The notes: generated by a model not told the origin, from the letters alone. Positions 45,330 through 55,620 are shown, counted from the first letter of the stretch. The stretch is 64,000 nt of DNA from an uncultured Desulfobulbaceae bacterium (GCA_947259225.1 CAMYLK010000006.1:88309-152308); one strand, 5' to 3'. Numbers and translations are program-made.

Positions 45330-47414
45330 ATGAGTGAGTTACTTTTCGAAATCGGTACCGAGGAAATTCCTGCGGGGTATATCAAACCGGCACTTCAGTA
45401 CTTTGAACTGGCCGCCAAAAAACATTTTGCCGAACTAGGTCTGGATCATGGAAAGGTCAGGACCCTGGCAACCCCTCGTCGTTTAACTCTGGTTGTCGAT
45501 GATCTTCAGGACACCCAGCCGGACAGAACTTTAGAGCATAGGGGTCCCTCAAAGCAGACCGGGATTGACAGGGAAGGCAACCCCTCGAAAGCGGCCCTCG
45601 GTTTTGCCAGGTCGCATGGTGTTGCTGCGGAAGATCTTAAAGTAGTCAGCACCAAAAAGGGTGAATACCTTGTAGCCTTTGAAGACGTTAAGGGGCGTAC
45701 TGCAATGGACCTTCTCCCTGGGGTTTTAATAGAACTCATAAAGAAAATGCCATTTCCCAAATCCATGGGATGGGGGCATGGAAAGATAACATTTGCCCGT
45801 CCCATTCAATGGTTGCTAGCAGTGTACAATGGCGAGGTAATAGAATTTTCCCTTGAAGAAATTTCGAGCAACAGGACAACTCTGGGGCATAGGTTTATGT
45901 CCCCGGCACCGGTTACAGTAACAAGTTTTGATCAGTACCAGGATCAGCTCAGGAAAAACTGGGTTATTGTGGACCAGGATGAACGGCGTGCAATGGTCAT
46001 TGCTGAAGTGAAAAGAGCTGTGCAGGACCATGGGGGGAATGAAAGATCAGAACCGGTGTTGGATGATGAACTTGTTAATACAGTGACTCATCTTGTAGAG
46101 ATACCCTGGGGGGTATGCGGTTCATTTGATGATAAATTTCTCGAGCTCCCACGTGAAGTACTTGTTACCTCCATGCGCGAACATCAGAAATATTTTCCGG
46201 TCATTGGTTCAGATGGTAAGCTTCTGCCGTTATTTGTGGCGGTCAATAATAACCGTATAGATGACCTCGAGCTAGCGGTAAGTGGACATCAGCGTGTTTT
46301 GAGAGCACGGCTTGAAGACGCTCTGTTTTTTTTCCGTGAAGACAAGAAAAAGAAGCTTGCCGATCGACAACAGGCCCTTGAAGGAATTGTCTTCCAAAAC
46401 AAGCTCGGCTCAATGCTTGAAAAATCGAAACGCACCGCAGCCCTATCTGAAACTCTGGCTGCGAAGATTATTCCGGAAAAAAGAGAAAATGCCAAACGGG
46501 CAGCCTTGCTCGCCAAATGCGATCTGCTGACCGAGATGGTGGGTGAATTTCCATCCCTTCAGGGAGTCATGGGAAGGGAGTATGCTATTTTTGACGGGGA
46601 AAAACAGGATGTGGCCCAGGCTGTCTTTGAACATTATAAGCCTGTCCGTGCGGGCGGAGAATTACCTCAGGGGCTTGTGGGGGCAACGGTAGGGATAGCT
46701 GACAGGGCAGATACCCTGGCCGGCTGTTTTTCCATAGGTGAAAAACCGACCGGGACAACTGATCCGTTCGGCCTGAGGCGCCTGTCTCTTGGTTTGCTTA
46801 ATATCATACAGGGGCACAATATTCATGTATCGCTGCGGGAAATTGTGCATAATGCCCTTTCTGGGTACAATGATATTGTTGAAGTACCAGGTGATACCGC
46901 GGACCAACTGATGGAATTCATCCGTCTTCGATTTGAAAACGATGTTATAGCCACCGGAGTTAAGGCGGAAACAGTTATTGCCGCCACCTCTGTCTCTTTT
47001 GATGATGTGGTGGACTGCCGATCCAGGATACAAGCTCTTTCGAATATCAGCAGCCGTGAGCAATTCACGGTGTTGGCAGGATCTTTCAAACGGATCAGCA
47101 ATATAATAAAGGACAATAATGATACTTCTGTTCTTGATCATTTATTAACCGATGGAGCAGAAAAAGGCCTTTATGAGACACTCGTGGCTGTGAGTTCAAA
47201 AACCACACCACTCATTGAAAGGGGGCAGTACGATGATGCCCTTGAAGCAATGCTTGTGATGAAAGAACCGGTGGACCGGTTTTTCGATGATGTGATGGTT
47301 ATGACAGAAGATCCCTCCGTACGGCAAAACCGCCTGAATTTGCTGACAGCATTGGGCGAACTTGTGCTTAACGTTGGAGATATATCAAGAATGCACCAGG
47401 AAAGTATTGTCTGA
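45330..47414 (+). CDS. glyS: Glycyl-tRNA synthetase beta subunit
   Basis: 694 residues, normal length for the beta chain of the tetrameric bacterial GlyRS. N-terminal LLFEIGTEEIPAGYIKPALQ, KKGEYLVAF, FPKSMGWGHGKITFARPIQW and the HD-like RLEDALFFFREDKKKKL are family blocks. The C-terminal anticodon-binding region includes FFDDVMVMTEDPSVRQNRLN. It charges tRNA-Gly together with GlyQ, which is not in this window although the two genes are often adjacent. It lies 24 nt after the FolE2-like gene. Confidence 0.95.
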   Translation: MSELLFEIGTEEIPAGYIKPALQYFELAAKKHFAELGLDHGKVRTLATPRRLTLVVDDLQDTQPDRTLEHRGPSKQTGIDREGNPSKAALGFARSHGVAAEDLKVVSTKKGEYLVAFEDVKGRTAMDLLPGVLIELIKKMPFPKSMGWGHGKITFARPIQWLLAVYNGEVIEFSLEEISSNRTTLGHRFMSPAPVTVTSFDQYQDQLRKNWVIVDQDERRAMVIAEVKRAVQDHGGNERSEPVLDDELVNTVTHLVEIPWGVCGSFDDKFLELPREVLVTSMREHQKYFPVIGSDGKLLPLFVAVNNNRIDDLELAVSGHQRVLRARLEDALFFFREDKKKKLADRQQALEGIVFQNKLGSMLEKSKRTAALSETLAAKIIPEKRENAKRAALLAKCDLLTEMVGEFPSLQGVMGREYAIFDGEKQDVAQAVFEHYKPVRAGGELPQGLVGATVGIADRADTLAGCFSIGEKPTGTTDPFGLRRLSLGLLNIIQGHNIHVSLREIVHNALSGYNDIVEVPGDTADQLMEFIRLRFENDVIATGVKAETVIAATSVSFDDVVDCRSRIQALSNISSREQFTVLAGSFKRISNIIKDNNDTSVLDHLLTDGAEKGLYETLVAVSSKTTPLIERGQYDDALEAMLVMKEPVDRFFDDVMVMTEDPSVRQNRLNLLTALGELVLNVGDISRMHQESIV

Positions 47415-47643
47415 AATGGAGGGTATTGAGTATTGCTTGCTTTGTTTGCCAGGACTCTCAATAAATAAATCTGACCCACTGGTTAATGGCACGCCAGACC
47501 CATCTTTTTCAATGATATCAAATATTCCAACGATCTGTGGAACCGTTGGGTTCATCGATAGGTTTCCGGAATAATATTCAGCGGCAGTATTTCCTAACTG
47601 CATGTATTTACTGTAAAAATAAGAATTTAAAGGTGCGTTTTAC
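47415..47643. other. Gap between glyS and the tRNA-Leu promoter
   Basis: About 230 bases with no gene I can support. A hairpin CCAACG/CGTTGG (~47528-47550) lies within it, without a following U-run; it could contribute to ending the glyS message. A 72-codon minus-strand frame crosses this region but has no ribosome site or family likeness. Confidence 0.4.
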
Positions 47644-47672
47644 TTGACGTTTTCTGCAACAGATGTTATTTG
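47644..47672 (+). promoter_or_regulatory. Putative promoter of tRNA-Leu
   Basis: TTGACG at 47644-47649, typical of stringently controlled tRNA promoters, stands 36 nt upstream of the tRNA. A weak -10 (TTATTT/TATTTG) follows at 16-17 nt. The -35 is convincing, the -10 is not. Confidence 0.4.
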
Positions 47673-47684
47673 TTAATGTTTAGC

Positions 47685-47770
47685 GCGAGAGTGGCGGAAC
47701 TGGTAGACGCACTGGATTTAGGATCCAGCGCACAAAGTGCGTGGGGGTTCAACTCCCCCCTCTCGCACCA
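47685..47770 (+). tRNA. tRNA-Leu (anticodon UAG)
   Basis: 86 nt class II tRNA. Acceptor arms GCGAGAG and CTCTCGC pair; the discriminator A and an encoded CCA end at 47770. Anticodon arm CTGGA-TTTAGGA-TCCAG gives anticodon TAG (reads CUN). A long variable arm (GCGCACAAAGTGCGT) and T-arm GGGGGTTCAACTCCCCC are present. Confidence 0.96.
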
Positions 47771-47860
47771 GTATACACGTAATGTAGAACTAGTTTGTAA
47801 TTATTAATCAAAATAATGAGTCTGCCGGTTGGCGGAAAAATAAAAAAAGGAATTCAATCA

Positions 47861-49195
47861 ATGGATGTTGTAGTCGAAAATGTAGGTGAGTTGACCCGTA
47901 AGCTGTCTATTACTTTACCCCAGAAAGAAGTGAGTAAAGAGTTGGACAAAGCATATAAAAAGTTGAATAAAGAGGTCAATCTTAAGGGCTTTCGCCGTGG
48001 AAAAGTACCTGTATCCGTCCTGAAGAAAAATTTTCAGGACCGGGTGGAAGCAGAAGTTGGAGAACAACTTGTTCAGGCCACTTATTTTGATGCTGTTGAG
48101 AAAGAAAAACTCGATCCGGTTGTCCATCCGGATATCAAGGAACATATATTTAATGAAGATGGCACGTTCGTCTACATAGCTGAAGTCGATATCAAACCCG
48201 TTTTCGAATTAAAAGATTACAAAGGGCTTGAAATTGAAAAGCCGGCCACCGAAGTAACTGACGAAGAGATTAGCGCTAGGGTTGAAACGCTTCGCAGGGA
48301 GCATGCAGCCTTGAAAACAGCGGATGATGACTATACAATTCAGACTGATGATGTTGCAATAGTTGATTTTCAGGGTTTTCATAATGACAAAGCTATGAAG
48401 GAAGTTCATAACGAGGATTATTCGGTGGATATCGGTTCAGGCAGCCTTGGGCAGGAGTTTGAAGAAAAGCTTGTAGGGTTGAAAAAAGGTGACAAGACCC
48501 TTTATGAAGTTGATTTTCCTGCTGATTATCCGAACCCGGTCCTGGCAGGGAAAAAAGTGGAGTTCAAAGTTGATGTAAAAAGCGTAAAACAACGATTGAA
48601 GCCTGAAATCGACGATGAATTTGCCAAAGATATCAATGAGGATTATCAGAATGTTGATGACCTGAAAGCAGGTGTCTGCCAGCAGCTGCAGCAGGAGAAA
48701 GAAACGGCCCTTGAGGGTGACCTTGACGATCGGATTATGCATAAACTCATTGAGAACAACCCATTAGAAGTTCCAGAGCGGCTGGTAATCTACGAGATTG
48801 AGGAGATGGTCAAGCAGACCGAAGCCAATCTTGAGCGGAGTGGCTTAAATCTTGAATCTGCCGGGATTAATAGGGAAGAGCTTGCCGGCAATAATCGTGA
48901 AACCGCTGAAAAAAGGGTTCGCGGCGATTTTCTCCTCAAAAAAATTGCCGAGGTGGAAGATATTAAGATTGAAGATGAAGACATTGAAAGAGGATATCAA
49001 CGGATTGCCGGTCAGTATAATATGAGCGTTGCAGAAGTGAAACAGTTCTTTCAGAGGCGGGAGGAAGTCCTGCCCTTCATCAATGAACTGCTCAATGAAA
49101 AGATTCTTAAATTTCTCCGCCAGGAGGCAAATCTCATAGAAACTGCATCTGTAACGGATGAGAAGAAAACGGAACAGGAAAAAAATAAATCATAA
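47861..49195 (+). CDS. tig: Trigger factor
   Basis: 444 residues from ATG 47861, where AAGGAA lies at good spacing; an upstream ATG at 47816 lacks one. The ribosome-binding N-domain contains LKGFRRGKVPVSVLKKNF (variant of the GFRxGK-x-P signature). A PPIase FKBP-like domain spans about 150-245 (VAIVDFQGFHNDKAM; DFPADYPNPVLAGKKVEFKV). The helical C-domain follows. It binds nascent chains at the ribosome exit. It precedes clpP by 85 nt, the classic tig-clpP-clpX-lon order. Confidence 0.96.
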   Translation: MDVVVENVGELTRKLSITLPQKEVSKELDKAYKKLNKEVNLKGFRRGKVPVSVLKKNFQDRVEAEVGEQLVQATYFDAVEKEKLDPVVHPDIKEHIFNEDGTFVYIAEVDIKPVFELKDYKGLEIEKPATEVTDEEISARVETLRREHAALKTADDDYTIQTDDVAIVDFQGFHNDKAMKEVHNEDYSVDIGSGSLGQEFEEKLVGLKKGDKTLYEVDFPADYPNPVLAGKKVEFKVDVKSVKQRLKPEIDDEFAKDINEDYQNVDDLKAGVCQQLQQEKETALEGDLDDRIMHKLIENNPLEVPERLVIYEIEEMVKQTEANLERSGLNLESAGINREELAGNNRETAEKRVRGDFLLKKIAEVEDIKIEDEDIERGYQRIAGQYNMSVAEVKQFFQRREEVLPFINELLNEKILKFLRQEANLIETASVTDEKKTEQEKNKS

Positions 49196-49280
49196 GAATA
49201 AGTATTAGTGGTATTTATGCCGGCATGTTTTATGGTATTCTATTAATAAGCAGTTAATGGTCATACAGGGAGTTGCGGCT

Positions 49281-49889
49281 ATGAATTTAGTCCCCATGGT
49301 TGTTGAACAGAGCCCCAGGGGTGAAAGGGCTTATGATATTTACTCGAGGCTTCTCAAGGAACGGATAATTTTTCTGGGAACAGTCGTGAACGATGATATT
49401 GCAAGCCTTATCATTGCCCAACTACTTTTTCTCGAAGCTGATGATCCTGATAAGGACATTACATTCTATATCAATTCACCCGGTGGATCCGTAACCGCTG
49501 GTCTGGCAATATATGATACCATGCAGTACATCCGTTGCGATGTTGCTACCCTGTGCATGGGGCAGGCAGCGTCCATGGGTGCACTTCTGCTCGCAGCCGG
49601 TAAGGCGGAAAAAAGATTTACCCTGCCCAATTCAAGGATCATGATTCACCAGCCCATGGGAGGGTTCCAGGGACAGGCTACGGATGTTGATATTCATGCC
49701 AGGGAAATCCTTCGGATGCGCGCTGACTTGAATAAAATCCTTTCCAGGCATACCGGCAAAACCATCAAAAAAGTGCAGGCAGACACAGAGCGCGATTATT
49801 TTATGAATGCCAATGAAGCCCTTGATTACGGAATAGTGGACAAGGTTTTAACAAGTCGTGAAGAAACAGATAAAGAGAACAAAAAATGA
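49281..49889 (+). CDS. clpP: ATP-dependent Clp protease proteolytic subunit
   Basis: 202 residues from ATG 49281 (GGGAG upstream at ~8 nt); an ATG at 49257 would add eight residues before the usual [11 protein letters not shown] start. Catalytic residues: Ser98 in [11 protein letters not shown], His123 in [10 protein letters not shown], and Asp in [16 protein letters not shown]. It forms a tetradecamer capped by ClpX. The 3' end overlaps clpX by 4 nt, so the chambers and the unfoldase are coupled in translation. Confidence 0.96.
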   Translation: MNLVPMVVEQSPRGERAYDIYSRLLKERIIFLGTVVNDDIASLIIAQLLFLEADDPDKDITFYINSPGGSVTAGLAIYDTMQYIRCDVATLCMGQAASMGALLLAAGKAEKRFTLPNSRIMIHQPMGGFQGQATDVDIHAREILRMRADLNKILSRHTGKTIKKVQADTERDYFMNANEALDYGIVDKVLTSREETDKENKK

Positions 49890-51154
49890 GCGACGATATT
49901 AACAAAGATCATTCCATTTCCTGTACCTGTTCCTTTTGCGGTAAAAATCAGGATGAGGTAGGCAAGCTTGTCGCCGGACCGAATGTCTATATCTGTGATG
50001 AATGTATAGATCTCTGCAACGAGATCGTTCAGGATTCGGTTGATATAGAGAAAGAGGGCAGCGAGAGTCTAAATGTTCTTAAGCCGAAAGAAATTAACGA
50101 ACATCTTAACGAGTACGTGATTGGCCAGGAGTTTGCCAAAAAAGTCCTGTCAGTGGCAGTTCACAACCACTACAAACGAATTGAGTCGCAGTTAATAGGC
50201 CAGGCTGATGATGTTGAACTTCAAAAAAGTAATATCATCTTGATCGGCCCCACAGGGAGTGGGAAAACCCTGATGGCACAGACTCTGGCCAAAATACTCA
50301 ATGTGCCATTTACGATTGCTGACGCCACCACGCTGACAGAGGCAGGGTATGTTGGAGAAGACGTTGAGAACATTCTGGTCAACCTGCTTCAGGCGGCCGA
50401 TTATGACATCGAATTGGCGGAAAAAGGGATTATTTATATCGACGAGATAGATAAAATCGCCCGCAAATCTGACAGCCCCTCACTGACGAGGGATGTTTCC
50501 GGGGAAGGTGTACAACAGGCTCTGTTGAAAATTATCGAAGGCACAATCGCCTCTGTACCTCCCAAGGGAGGCCGCAAGCATCCACAACAGGAACTTGTTC
50601 GTATAGATACTTCAGATATTCTGTTTATTTGCGGCGGTGCATTTGTTGGATTGGATTCGGTTATCAAAAAACGGACCGGTACAAAAGCTATAGGTTTCGG
50701 GGCTGAGGTGGTTGCCGATCCGAAAAAGGAATTCGGGGAAATTATTTCAGGTATTCTTCCTGAAGATCTGTTGAAATTCGGTCTGATTCCTGAACTGGTG
50801 GGGAGACTGCCGGTCATTGCGACAATGACCGAATTGCATGAAAAAGACCTTATTCGAATACTCCAGGAACCCAAGAATGCCCTGACCAAACAGTACCAGA
50901 AATTATTCGAGATTGAGGGGATTACACTCCGGTTTACCTCGGGTGCACTGCAGGCAATTGCAACCAAGGCACTGAAAAGGAAGTCCGGTGCAAGGGGGTT
51001 GCGCTCTGTTCTGGAAGAGGCAATGCTGGATGTGATGTTTGAAATACCTTCAGAGGAAAATGCAACCGAATGTGTTGTGAACGAGCAGGTGATAACCAAT
51101 GGTGAATATCCGGTTATTCTGTTCGAGAGCAAAGAAACCAAGAAAAGTGCTTGA
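49886..51154 (+). CDS. clpX: ATP-dependent Clp protease ATP-binding subunit ClpX
   Basis: 422 residues. The N-terminal zinc domain is [13 protein letters not shown]...[16 protein letters not shown]+ motifs: Walker [17 protein letters not shown], Walker [15 protein letters not shown], pore loop [11 protein letters not shown], the sensor region and arginine finger, and the IGF loop ATGFG as [10 protein letters not shown] that docks on ClpP. It unfolds and feeds substrates to ClpP. ATG overlaps the clpP stop. lon follows at once. Confidence 0.97.
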   Translation: MSDDINKDHSISCTCSFCGKNQDEVGKLVAGPNVYICDECIDLCNEIVQDSVDIEKEGSESLNVLKPKEINEHLNEYVIGQEFAKKVLSVAVHNHYKRIESQLIGQADDVELQKSNIILIGPTGSGKTLMAQTLAKILNVPFTIADATTLTEAGYVGEDVENILVNLLQAADYDIELAEKGIIYIDEIDKIARKSDSPSLTRDVSGEGVQQALLKIIEGTIASVPPKGGRKHPQQELVRIDTSDILFICGGAFVGLDSVIKKRTGTKAIGFGAEVVADPKKEFGEIISGILPEDLLKFGLIPELVGRLPVIATMTELHEKDLIRILQEPKNALTKQYQKLFEIEGITLRFTSGALQAIATKALKRKSGARGLRSVLEEAMLDVMFEIPSEENATECVVNEQVITNGEYPVILFESKETKKSA

Positions 51155-51162
51155 AATACGAT

Positions 51163-53568
51163 ATGAGTGAATCTACTTCTAAATTTTATCCGTTAATGCC
51201 CCTCCGGGATATAGTCATTTTTCCCGGCATGGTAGCCCCTCTGGTAGTGGGCAGAAAAAAATCCATTGGCGCCCTCGAGGAGGCAATGGAAAACCGCTCA
51301 CTTATCTTCCTTGTCAGCCAGAAAGACGTCGGCATAGATGACCCTGAGGAGGTACACCTGTATAGAACAGGAACCCTTGCCACGGTCATGCAGTTGTTAC
51401 GCCTGCCTGATGGTACAATTAAAGCCCTGGTAGAAGGAAAGCGACGGGCACGGATAACCAGTTTCGAAGAAGGTGAGGCTTTTTTTTCTGCCACTGTCGA
51501 GGAGCAGCCTGATAGCAATACCGAGGGCTCTGAGGTAGAAGCATTCACCCGCGAGTTGAAGCGGTTATTTGAGGAATATTCCCAGATTAACAAAAAAATT
51601 CCCAAAGAGGTTCTCTCCTCGATAGCCGGGATAGAAAATCCCTCTCGACTAACGGATACGGTTTCTTCGCATATACCTCTTAACACCCGCGAAAAGCAGG
51701 ATATCCTGGAAACCATTTCCCTGCCGGACAGAATATCATTGATCCTGGAGGCAATTTACCGTGAGATAGAGCTTGCAGAGCTTGAAAAAAATATCCAGGC
51801 CAAGGTAAAGAAAAAAATGGGTACAACCCAGCGTAATTATTACCTTGGTGAGAAGATAAAAGCTATCCAGGAGGAAATGGGCCAGAGTGAAGGTGGTGAT
51901 GATATTGCCGAACTTGAAGAGGCTATCGCAAAGAAAAACCTCCCAGATGATGTACTCGAAAAGGTAACCAAGGAGTTGAAGAAACTCCGCCAGATGCCTC
52001 CCATGTCCGCCGAAACAACGGTCGTCCGCAATTATGTTGACGCGATTATCAATCTGCCATGGTCGGAAAAAAGTGACTCGGAAATTGATATTGATGTGGC
52101 TGAAAGAGTCCTGGATGAAGACCATTACGGGCTAAAAAAACCCAAAGAAAGAATTCTTGAATACCTGGCCGTCCAGGCCCAGGTTGAAAAAATAAAAGGG
52201 CCTATTCTTTGTCTGGTCGGCCCTCCCGGTGTTGGGAAGACATCTGTTTGCAAGTCAATTGCCAGGGCAATGGGTCGTAAATTCACAAGGCTTTCACTTG
52301 GGGGAGTTCGTGATGAGGCCGAAATAAGGGGTCACAGGCGGACCTATATAGGCGCCATGCCGGGCAAAATTATTCACTCCATGCAAAAGGCTGGGGTTAT
52401 CAACCCGGTTTTCTGTCTTGATGAAGTGGACAAGATGAGCATGGATTTTCGTGGCGATCCATCCTCGGCTTTGCTCGAGGTGCTTGATCCGGAACAGAAC
52501 TTTGCTTTTAACGATCATTACCTGGATCTTGATTATGATCTTTCCCAGGTGTTTTTTATTACAACTGCAAATAATCTTCATGGCATCCCGCTGCCTCTGC
52601 AGGACAGGATGGAGATTATAAAGCTGAGCGGTTATACGGAAGCAGAAAAGCTGAAAATTGCCGATGGATTTCTTGTACCCAAGCAACTAGAGGCTAACGG
52701 TTTCAAAACTGATGATATTCATTTCAGCGATCAGGCTATTCTCGATATTGTACGTCGGTATACCCGTGAAGCAGGTGTAAGAAATCTTGAAAGAAGCATT
52801 GCCTCAATATGCCGGAAAGTTGCCCGTGATCGCCTGAAGAGGAAAAGTAAGGACAAGACATATCGCATATCCAAGCAGTCAGTAGGGCGACACCTTGGGG
52901 TGGCTAAATATCGCTATGGACTGGCCGAAGAGCAGGATGCAATAGGCCTTGCTACTGGACTGGCGTGGACAGAAGTGGGAGGAGAACTCCTGCAGATAGA
53001 ATCTACCATAATGACCGGGTCTGGCAAGCTGACGGTGACCGGCAAGCTGGGTGATGTCATGCAGGAATCTGCACAGGCAGCCATGTCATATGTACGGTCC
53101 AGGGCAATGCGCCTTGGCCTGGAGCCGGAATTTTATCAAAAGATTGATGTGCACGTCCATGTACCCGAAGGAGCTATACCCAAGGATGGCCCCTCTGCCG
53201 GAATAACGATGGCGACAAGTATTATTTCAGCCCTGTTGAAGATACCTGTCAATCGTCAGATTGCAATGACAGGGGAAATAACGCTGCGTGGGAGGGTATT
53301 GCCCATAGGTGGCCTTACTGAAAAACTGCTGGCCGCCAAAAGGGGCAATATTACACATGTGCTTATTCCCAGTGAGAATGAACGGGATCTGAAAGAGGTG
53401 CCTCAACGGATTAGGGGAAGTCTCATTATCGACCTGGTGGATCATGTTGACGAGGTACTGCAAAAAGCTCTTATGGTTCAGAATGGTGAGGTGCTTTTTA
53501 AAGATGTGCCACTCGAATCAATCTATAGTGATATTACCGCATCATCGCATAACACACCTGCTCATTAA
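51163..53568 (+). CDS. lon: ATP-dependent Lon protease
   Basis: 801 residues from ATG 51163; a TTG at 51151 overlapping the clpX stop is an alternative. The N-domain begins [22 protein letters not shown]+ module: Walker [18 protein letters not shown], Walker [11 protein letters not shown]. The protease domain has the catalytic Ser in [13 protein letters not shown] and the Lys in [12 protein letters not shown]. It degrades misfolded and regulatory proteins. It ends the tig-clpP-clpX-lon unit; a 123-nt gap leads to the tRNA pair. Confidence 0.96.
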   Translation: MSESTSKFYPLMPLRDIVIFPGMVAPLVVGRKKSIGALEEAMENRSLIFLVSQKDVGIDDPEEVHLYRTGTLATVMQLLRLPDGTIKALVEGKRRARITSFEEGEAFFSATVEEQPDSNTEGSEVEAFTRELKRLFEEYSQINKKIPKEVLSSIAGIENPSRLTDTVSSHIPLNTREKQDILETISLPDRISLILEAIYREIELAELEKNIQAKVKKKMGTTQRNYYLGEKIKAIQEEMGQSEGGDDIAELEEAIAKKNLPDDVLEKVTKELKKLRQMPPMSAETTVVRNYVDAIINLPWSEKSDSEIDIDVAERVLDEDHYGLKKPKERILEYLAVQAQVEKIKGPILCLVGPPGVGKTSVCKSIARAMGRKFTRLSLGGVRDEAEIRGHRRTYIGAMPGKIIHSMQKAGVINPVFCLDEVDKMSMDFRGDPSSALLEVLDPEQNFAFNDHYLDLDYDLSQVFFITTANNLHGIPLPLQDRMEIIKLSGYTEAEKLKIADGFLVPKQLEANGFKTDDIHFSDQAILDIVRRYTREAGVRNLERSIASICRKVARDRLKRKSKDKTYRISKQSVGRHLGVAKYRYGLAEEQDAIGLATGLAWTEVGGELLQIESTIMTGSGKLTVTGKLGDVMQESAQAAMSYVRSRAMRLGLEPEFYQKIDVHVHVPEGAIPKDGPSAGITMATSIISALLKIPVNRQIAMTGEITLRGRVLPIGGLTEKLLAAKRGNITHVLIPSENERDLKEVPQRIRGSLIIDLVDHVDEVLQKALMVQNGEVLFKDVPLESIYSDITASSHNTPAH

Positions 53569-53651
53569 GAGTGGCAAATAATATTAATAAGCCCTGAATC
53601 TGGAAGTAAAATTTGTTAGCAACGGACTTTTGTCTAAAGCACCTTTTTTAC

Positions 53652-53680
53652 TTGACTGACAGGGGTTATCCTGATAAATA
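53652..53680 (+). promoter_or_regulatory. Putative promoter of the tRNA-Val/tRNA-Asp unit
   Basis: TTGACT (53652-53657) and an AT-rich TGATAAATA stretch (53672-53680) giving -10 candidates at 15-17 nt spacing. The start of transcription would be close to 53687, just before tRNA-Val. Confidence 0.5.
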
Positions 53681-53692
53681 CCACAATCTGTG

Positions 53693-53768
53693 GGGCGGAT
53701 AGCTCAGTTGGGAGAGCACCGGCCTTACAAGCCGGGGGTCACAGGTTCGAGCCCTGTTCCGCCCACCA
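53693..53768 (+). tRNA. tRNA-Val (anticodon UAC)
   Basis: 76 nt. Acceptor GGGCGGA pairs with TCCGCCC; discriminator A and encoded CCA. D-arm AGCTCAGTTGGGAGAGC, anticodon loop CTTACAA giving TAC, T-arm ACAGGTTCGAGCCCTGT. Ten bases before tRNA-Asp, so both are cut from one transcript. Confidence 0.97.
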
Positions 53769-53778
53769 CAAATACTCT

Positions 53779-53856
<78 letters not shown>

Positions 53857-53865
53857 GAGAAATCA

Positions 53866-53899
53866 AGGGACTTAAGCAAATTGCTTAGGTCCCTTTTTT
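53866..53899 (+). terminator. Rho-independent terminator of the tRNA unit
   Basis: AGGGACTTAAGCA pairs with TGCTTAGGTCCCT (13 bp, one G-U) around a 3-nt loop, followed at once by six T. It lies 10 nt after tRNA-Asp. Confidence 0.93.
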
Positions 53900-53921
53900 A
53901 TATCTCATGAGATATAAAAAA
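53894..53921. repeat. 28-bp perfect palindrome overlapping the terminator U-run
   Basis: Bases 53894-53921 are a perfect 14+14 palindrome centred on TCATGA; its left half includes the T-run of the preceding terminator. The 9-mer CATGAGATA from its centre recurs about 70 bp downstream (~53976), inside the promoter region of the next gene. It could be a second, bidirectional terminator or an operator. Confidence 0.7.
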
Positions 53922-54054
53922 TAAAATCATCCTTACTTACCGATATTTCTTGTAAAAATTCGTCGTTAAACATAACATGAGATAATAAATACACTAGGGG
54001 GCAGTGTAATATTCATGGGCCTACTTCATTTTCTAATAATTAATGGAGAAGAAA

Positions 54055-54618
54055 ATGGCAGAAGATAGAAGGATAGTGATGGTTACTTCAATGGGCAAGA
54101 AGTTCAAGGGATATGTGGCCATTCCCAATGATAACCTGAGGACAACCGATCTCCTTAACAGTGCAAGTATCTTTTGGAAGGATCCCAGTGAGAAATGTTT
54201 TGACAATGCTGTAATGATGTATGATGTGCAGATGCTCGTTGATGAAACGTCCGTTTGTGCCAAGTTTGATAAAATTCAGGTTAAACTGTCGGAAGTTATC
54301 TATTTTTATGATGATCAGGAAGCAATTTCTGATGATAAGGAAAAGATGCGGGCATCAACAATGGTACAGAAAACGAAGGAAAATCTTCAGGTGGTAACAA
54401 TTGTTACCACCGAGGTCTCAAACTCTTTTTATAATATCACGGGAACTTTTTTTGGCCTTTTCAAAAAAAAATCTAACGATAAGTTTATTCCGCTTACCGA
54501 TGTCTCAATCAACGAATTATACAAAAAGGAAGGTAAATGGTTCCAGAGGAAGATAGAACTGCCGTATCAATTCATCTGCATCAGCACAAGTCATATTGAG
54601 GCGGTGCAGATGGAGTAA
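54055..54618 (+). CDS. Uncharacterised protein with an internally repeated unit
   Basis: 187 residues from ATG 54055, with GGAGAAG about 5 nt upstream (an ATG at 54043 overlaps that site). No signal or membrane segment. Two halves look alike in pattern: residues ~12-85 (FKGYVAIPNDNLRTTDLLN ... KIQVKLSEVIYF) and ~125-187 (YNITGTFFGLFKKK..NDKFIPLTDVSI ... FICISTSHIEAV). Each runs hydrophobic strand, small loop, L-x-D-x-x-N, then a terminal strand with I-x-x-V. This resembles small beta-barrel proteins of the DUF6812 kind, an impression only. First gene after the tRNA terminator. Function unknown. Confidence 0.65.
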   Translation: MAEDRRIVMVTSMGKKFKGYVAIPNDNLRTTDLLNSASIFWKDPSEKCFDNAVMMYDVQMLVDETSVCAKFDKIQVKLSEVIYFYDDQEAISDDKEKMRASTMVQKTKENLQVVTIVTTEVSNSFYNITGTFFGLFKKKSNDKFIPLTDVSINELYKKEGKWFQRKIELPYQFICISTSHIEAVQME

Positions 54619-54723
54619 TCTCAGGTTATCATGGGTAGAGTGCATAAATCAAATTCGGTAATGAATGACTACCGTTACTTCCGGTGATTTGTTTTTATTC
54701 AATTTTACTTAAAGGTAATGTAA

Positions 54724-54900
54724 ATGGGAGTAAACAAGCACAGTAAATCACAGTTTGTCAATTTAGTTATTTCCGCCATTTTTATCATATCCGGGCTTTA
54801 TCTGGCAATGAACTACCTCATGGAATTCCCTGAACCTCAGATTCATTGGGAAGGTGTTGGTCCGCTTATTGTCTGCTTATTTTACTATATTATTTCGTGA
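54724..54900 (+). CDS. 58-residue membrane peptide
   Basis: ATG 54724 to TGA 54898, with AAAGG about 8 nt upstream. It starts MGVNKHSKSQFVNLV, continues into a hydrophobic helix (ISAIFIISGLYLAMNYLM), a short polar loop (EFPEPQIHWEG) and a second helix (VGPLIVCLFYYIIS) at the C-terminus. It reads like a small two-helix inner-membrane protein. No homologue recognised. It stands alone, 105 nt after the preceding gene, and could be a subunit or a toxin-like peptide. Confidence 0.55.
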   Translation: MGVNKHSKSQFVNLVISAIFIISGLYLAMNYLMEFPEPQIHWEGVGPLIVCLFYYIIS

Positions 54901-55130
54901 CGATCGTAGTAAGCATTTTTAAAATATTGGATTGAAAGGTGTTCAATTTGAAAGCGTGTCAATCTCACCTTAGCTCCTATTGATAAAACGCTATTTCAAT
55001 TATTAATTCACATTATATTATTTTTTTTCCAGCGTGAGAGGAGAGGCAATGACAATTGCCTGTTATAAATAACTATTTGTTTTATGATATATTGTTGGGC
55101 ATGGGCGACTCTTTAAAGAAAAGTATAGTG

Positions 55131-55244
55131 ATGAGAGACAAATCACTGTATTACAAGCTCAAAGTCATATCCATCCTTCTCCTTCTTTTCCCCTGTTCGG
55201 GTTTCTTTTACTTTGCTTACAAAGTTCGGACTTCTACATTATAA
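55131..55244 (+). pseudogene. Truncated N-terminus of a membrane sensor protein
   Basis: A 37-codon frame (ATG 55131; ATG 55101 or TTG 55056 extend it upstream) ends with a single membrane helix (KLKVISILLLLFPCSGFFYFAYKV) directly followed by stop. The pattern Y-Y-K-L-K-V-I then a helix ending GF-x-Y-FA-x-K is that of the first membrane segment of sensor kinases and GGDEF proteins in this group, and no sensor domain follows. It is likely a remnant, though it could be a small membrane protein. Confidence 0.35.
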
Positions 55245-55263
55245 ATATAATATTCTGTCAGGT

Positions 55264-55620
55264 TTATTTCTTTGTTTTTTTCAAATCCAGTTTGCGCTGC
55301 TCCAATTCTAATTTTCTTAGCTCCTTGAGGTACCTGTTGCGATCAACATAGTTTTTATAGTGCTCGTTTTCGTAAAGCATTTGTCCCGCTTCACTCCTGT
55401 AGCGATCTCCTATATAGCGGTCCTGGCTGCCCATATAATAATCATCGTTACGATATTTCTTATACCTGTATTTTGATTTTTTGTATTTCTTATATTCTTT
55501 ATTCGTGGAGTACTTTTTAGATTTATTGCCAAAATCATATGAGTCCATCATGTCTGTCCTTCTGGCGAAAGAGGGTGCTGCAAAACCCAGAATAAGTAAA
55601 ATAATCATTAGCTTTTTCAT
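55264..55620 (-). CDS. Small exported Lys/Tyr-rich protein
   Basis: 118 residues from ATG 55620, chosen for GGAGGGAACA just upstream and because it opens with a signal peptide (MKKLMIILLILGFAAPSFA, cleavage after SFA). The mature part is rich in Lys, Tyr, Arg and Asp with runs such as YKKYKKSKYRYKKY, has no Cys, and ends in a charged helix (LKELRKLELEQRKLDLKK). It is likely periplasmic or surface-exposed and binds an anion-rich partner. No family recognised. Confidence 0.6.
   Translation of the reverse strand: MKKLMIILLILGFAAPSFARRTDMMDSYDFGNKSKKYSTNKEYKKYKKSKYRYKKYRNDDYYMGSQDRYIGDRYRSEAGQMLYENEHYKNYVDRNRYLKELRKLELEQRKLDLKKTKK

Noticed and set aside
47385..47603. 72-codon minus-strand frame after glyS
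   Set aside because: Overlaps the glyS end, lacks a ribosome site, no pattern beyond chance.
50434..51141. 235-codon minus-strand frame inside clpX
   Set aside because: Antisense to clpX, whose motifs are complete.
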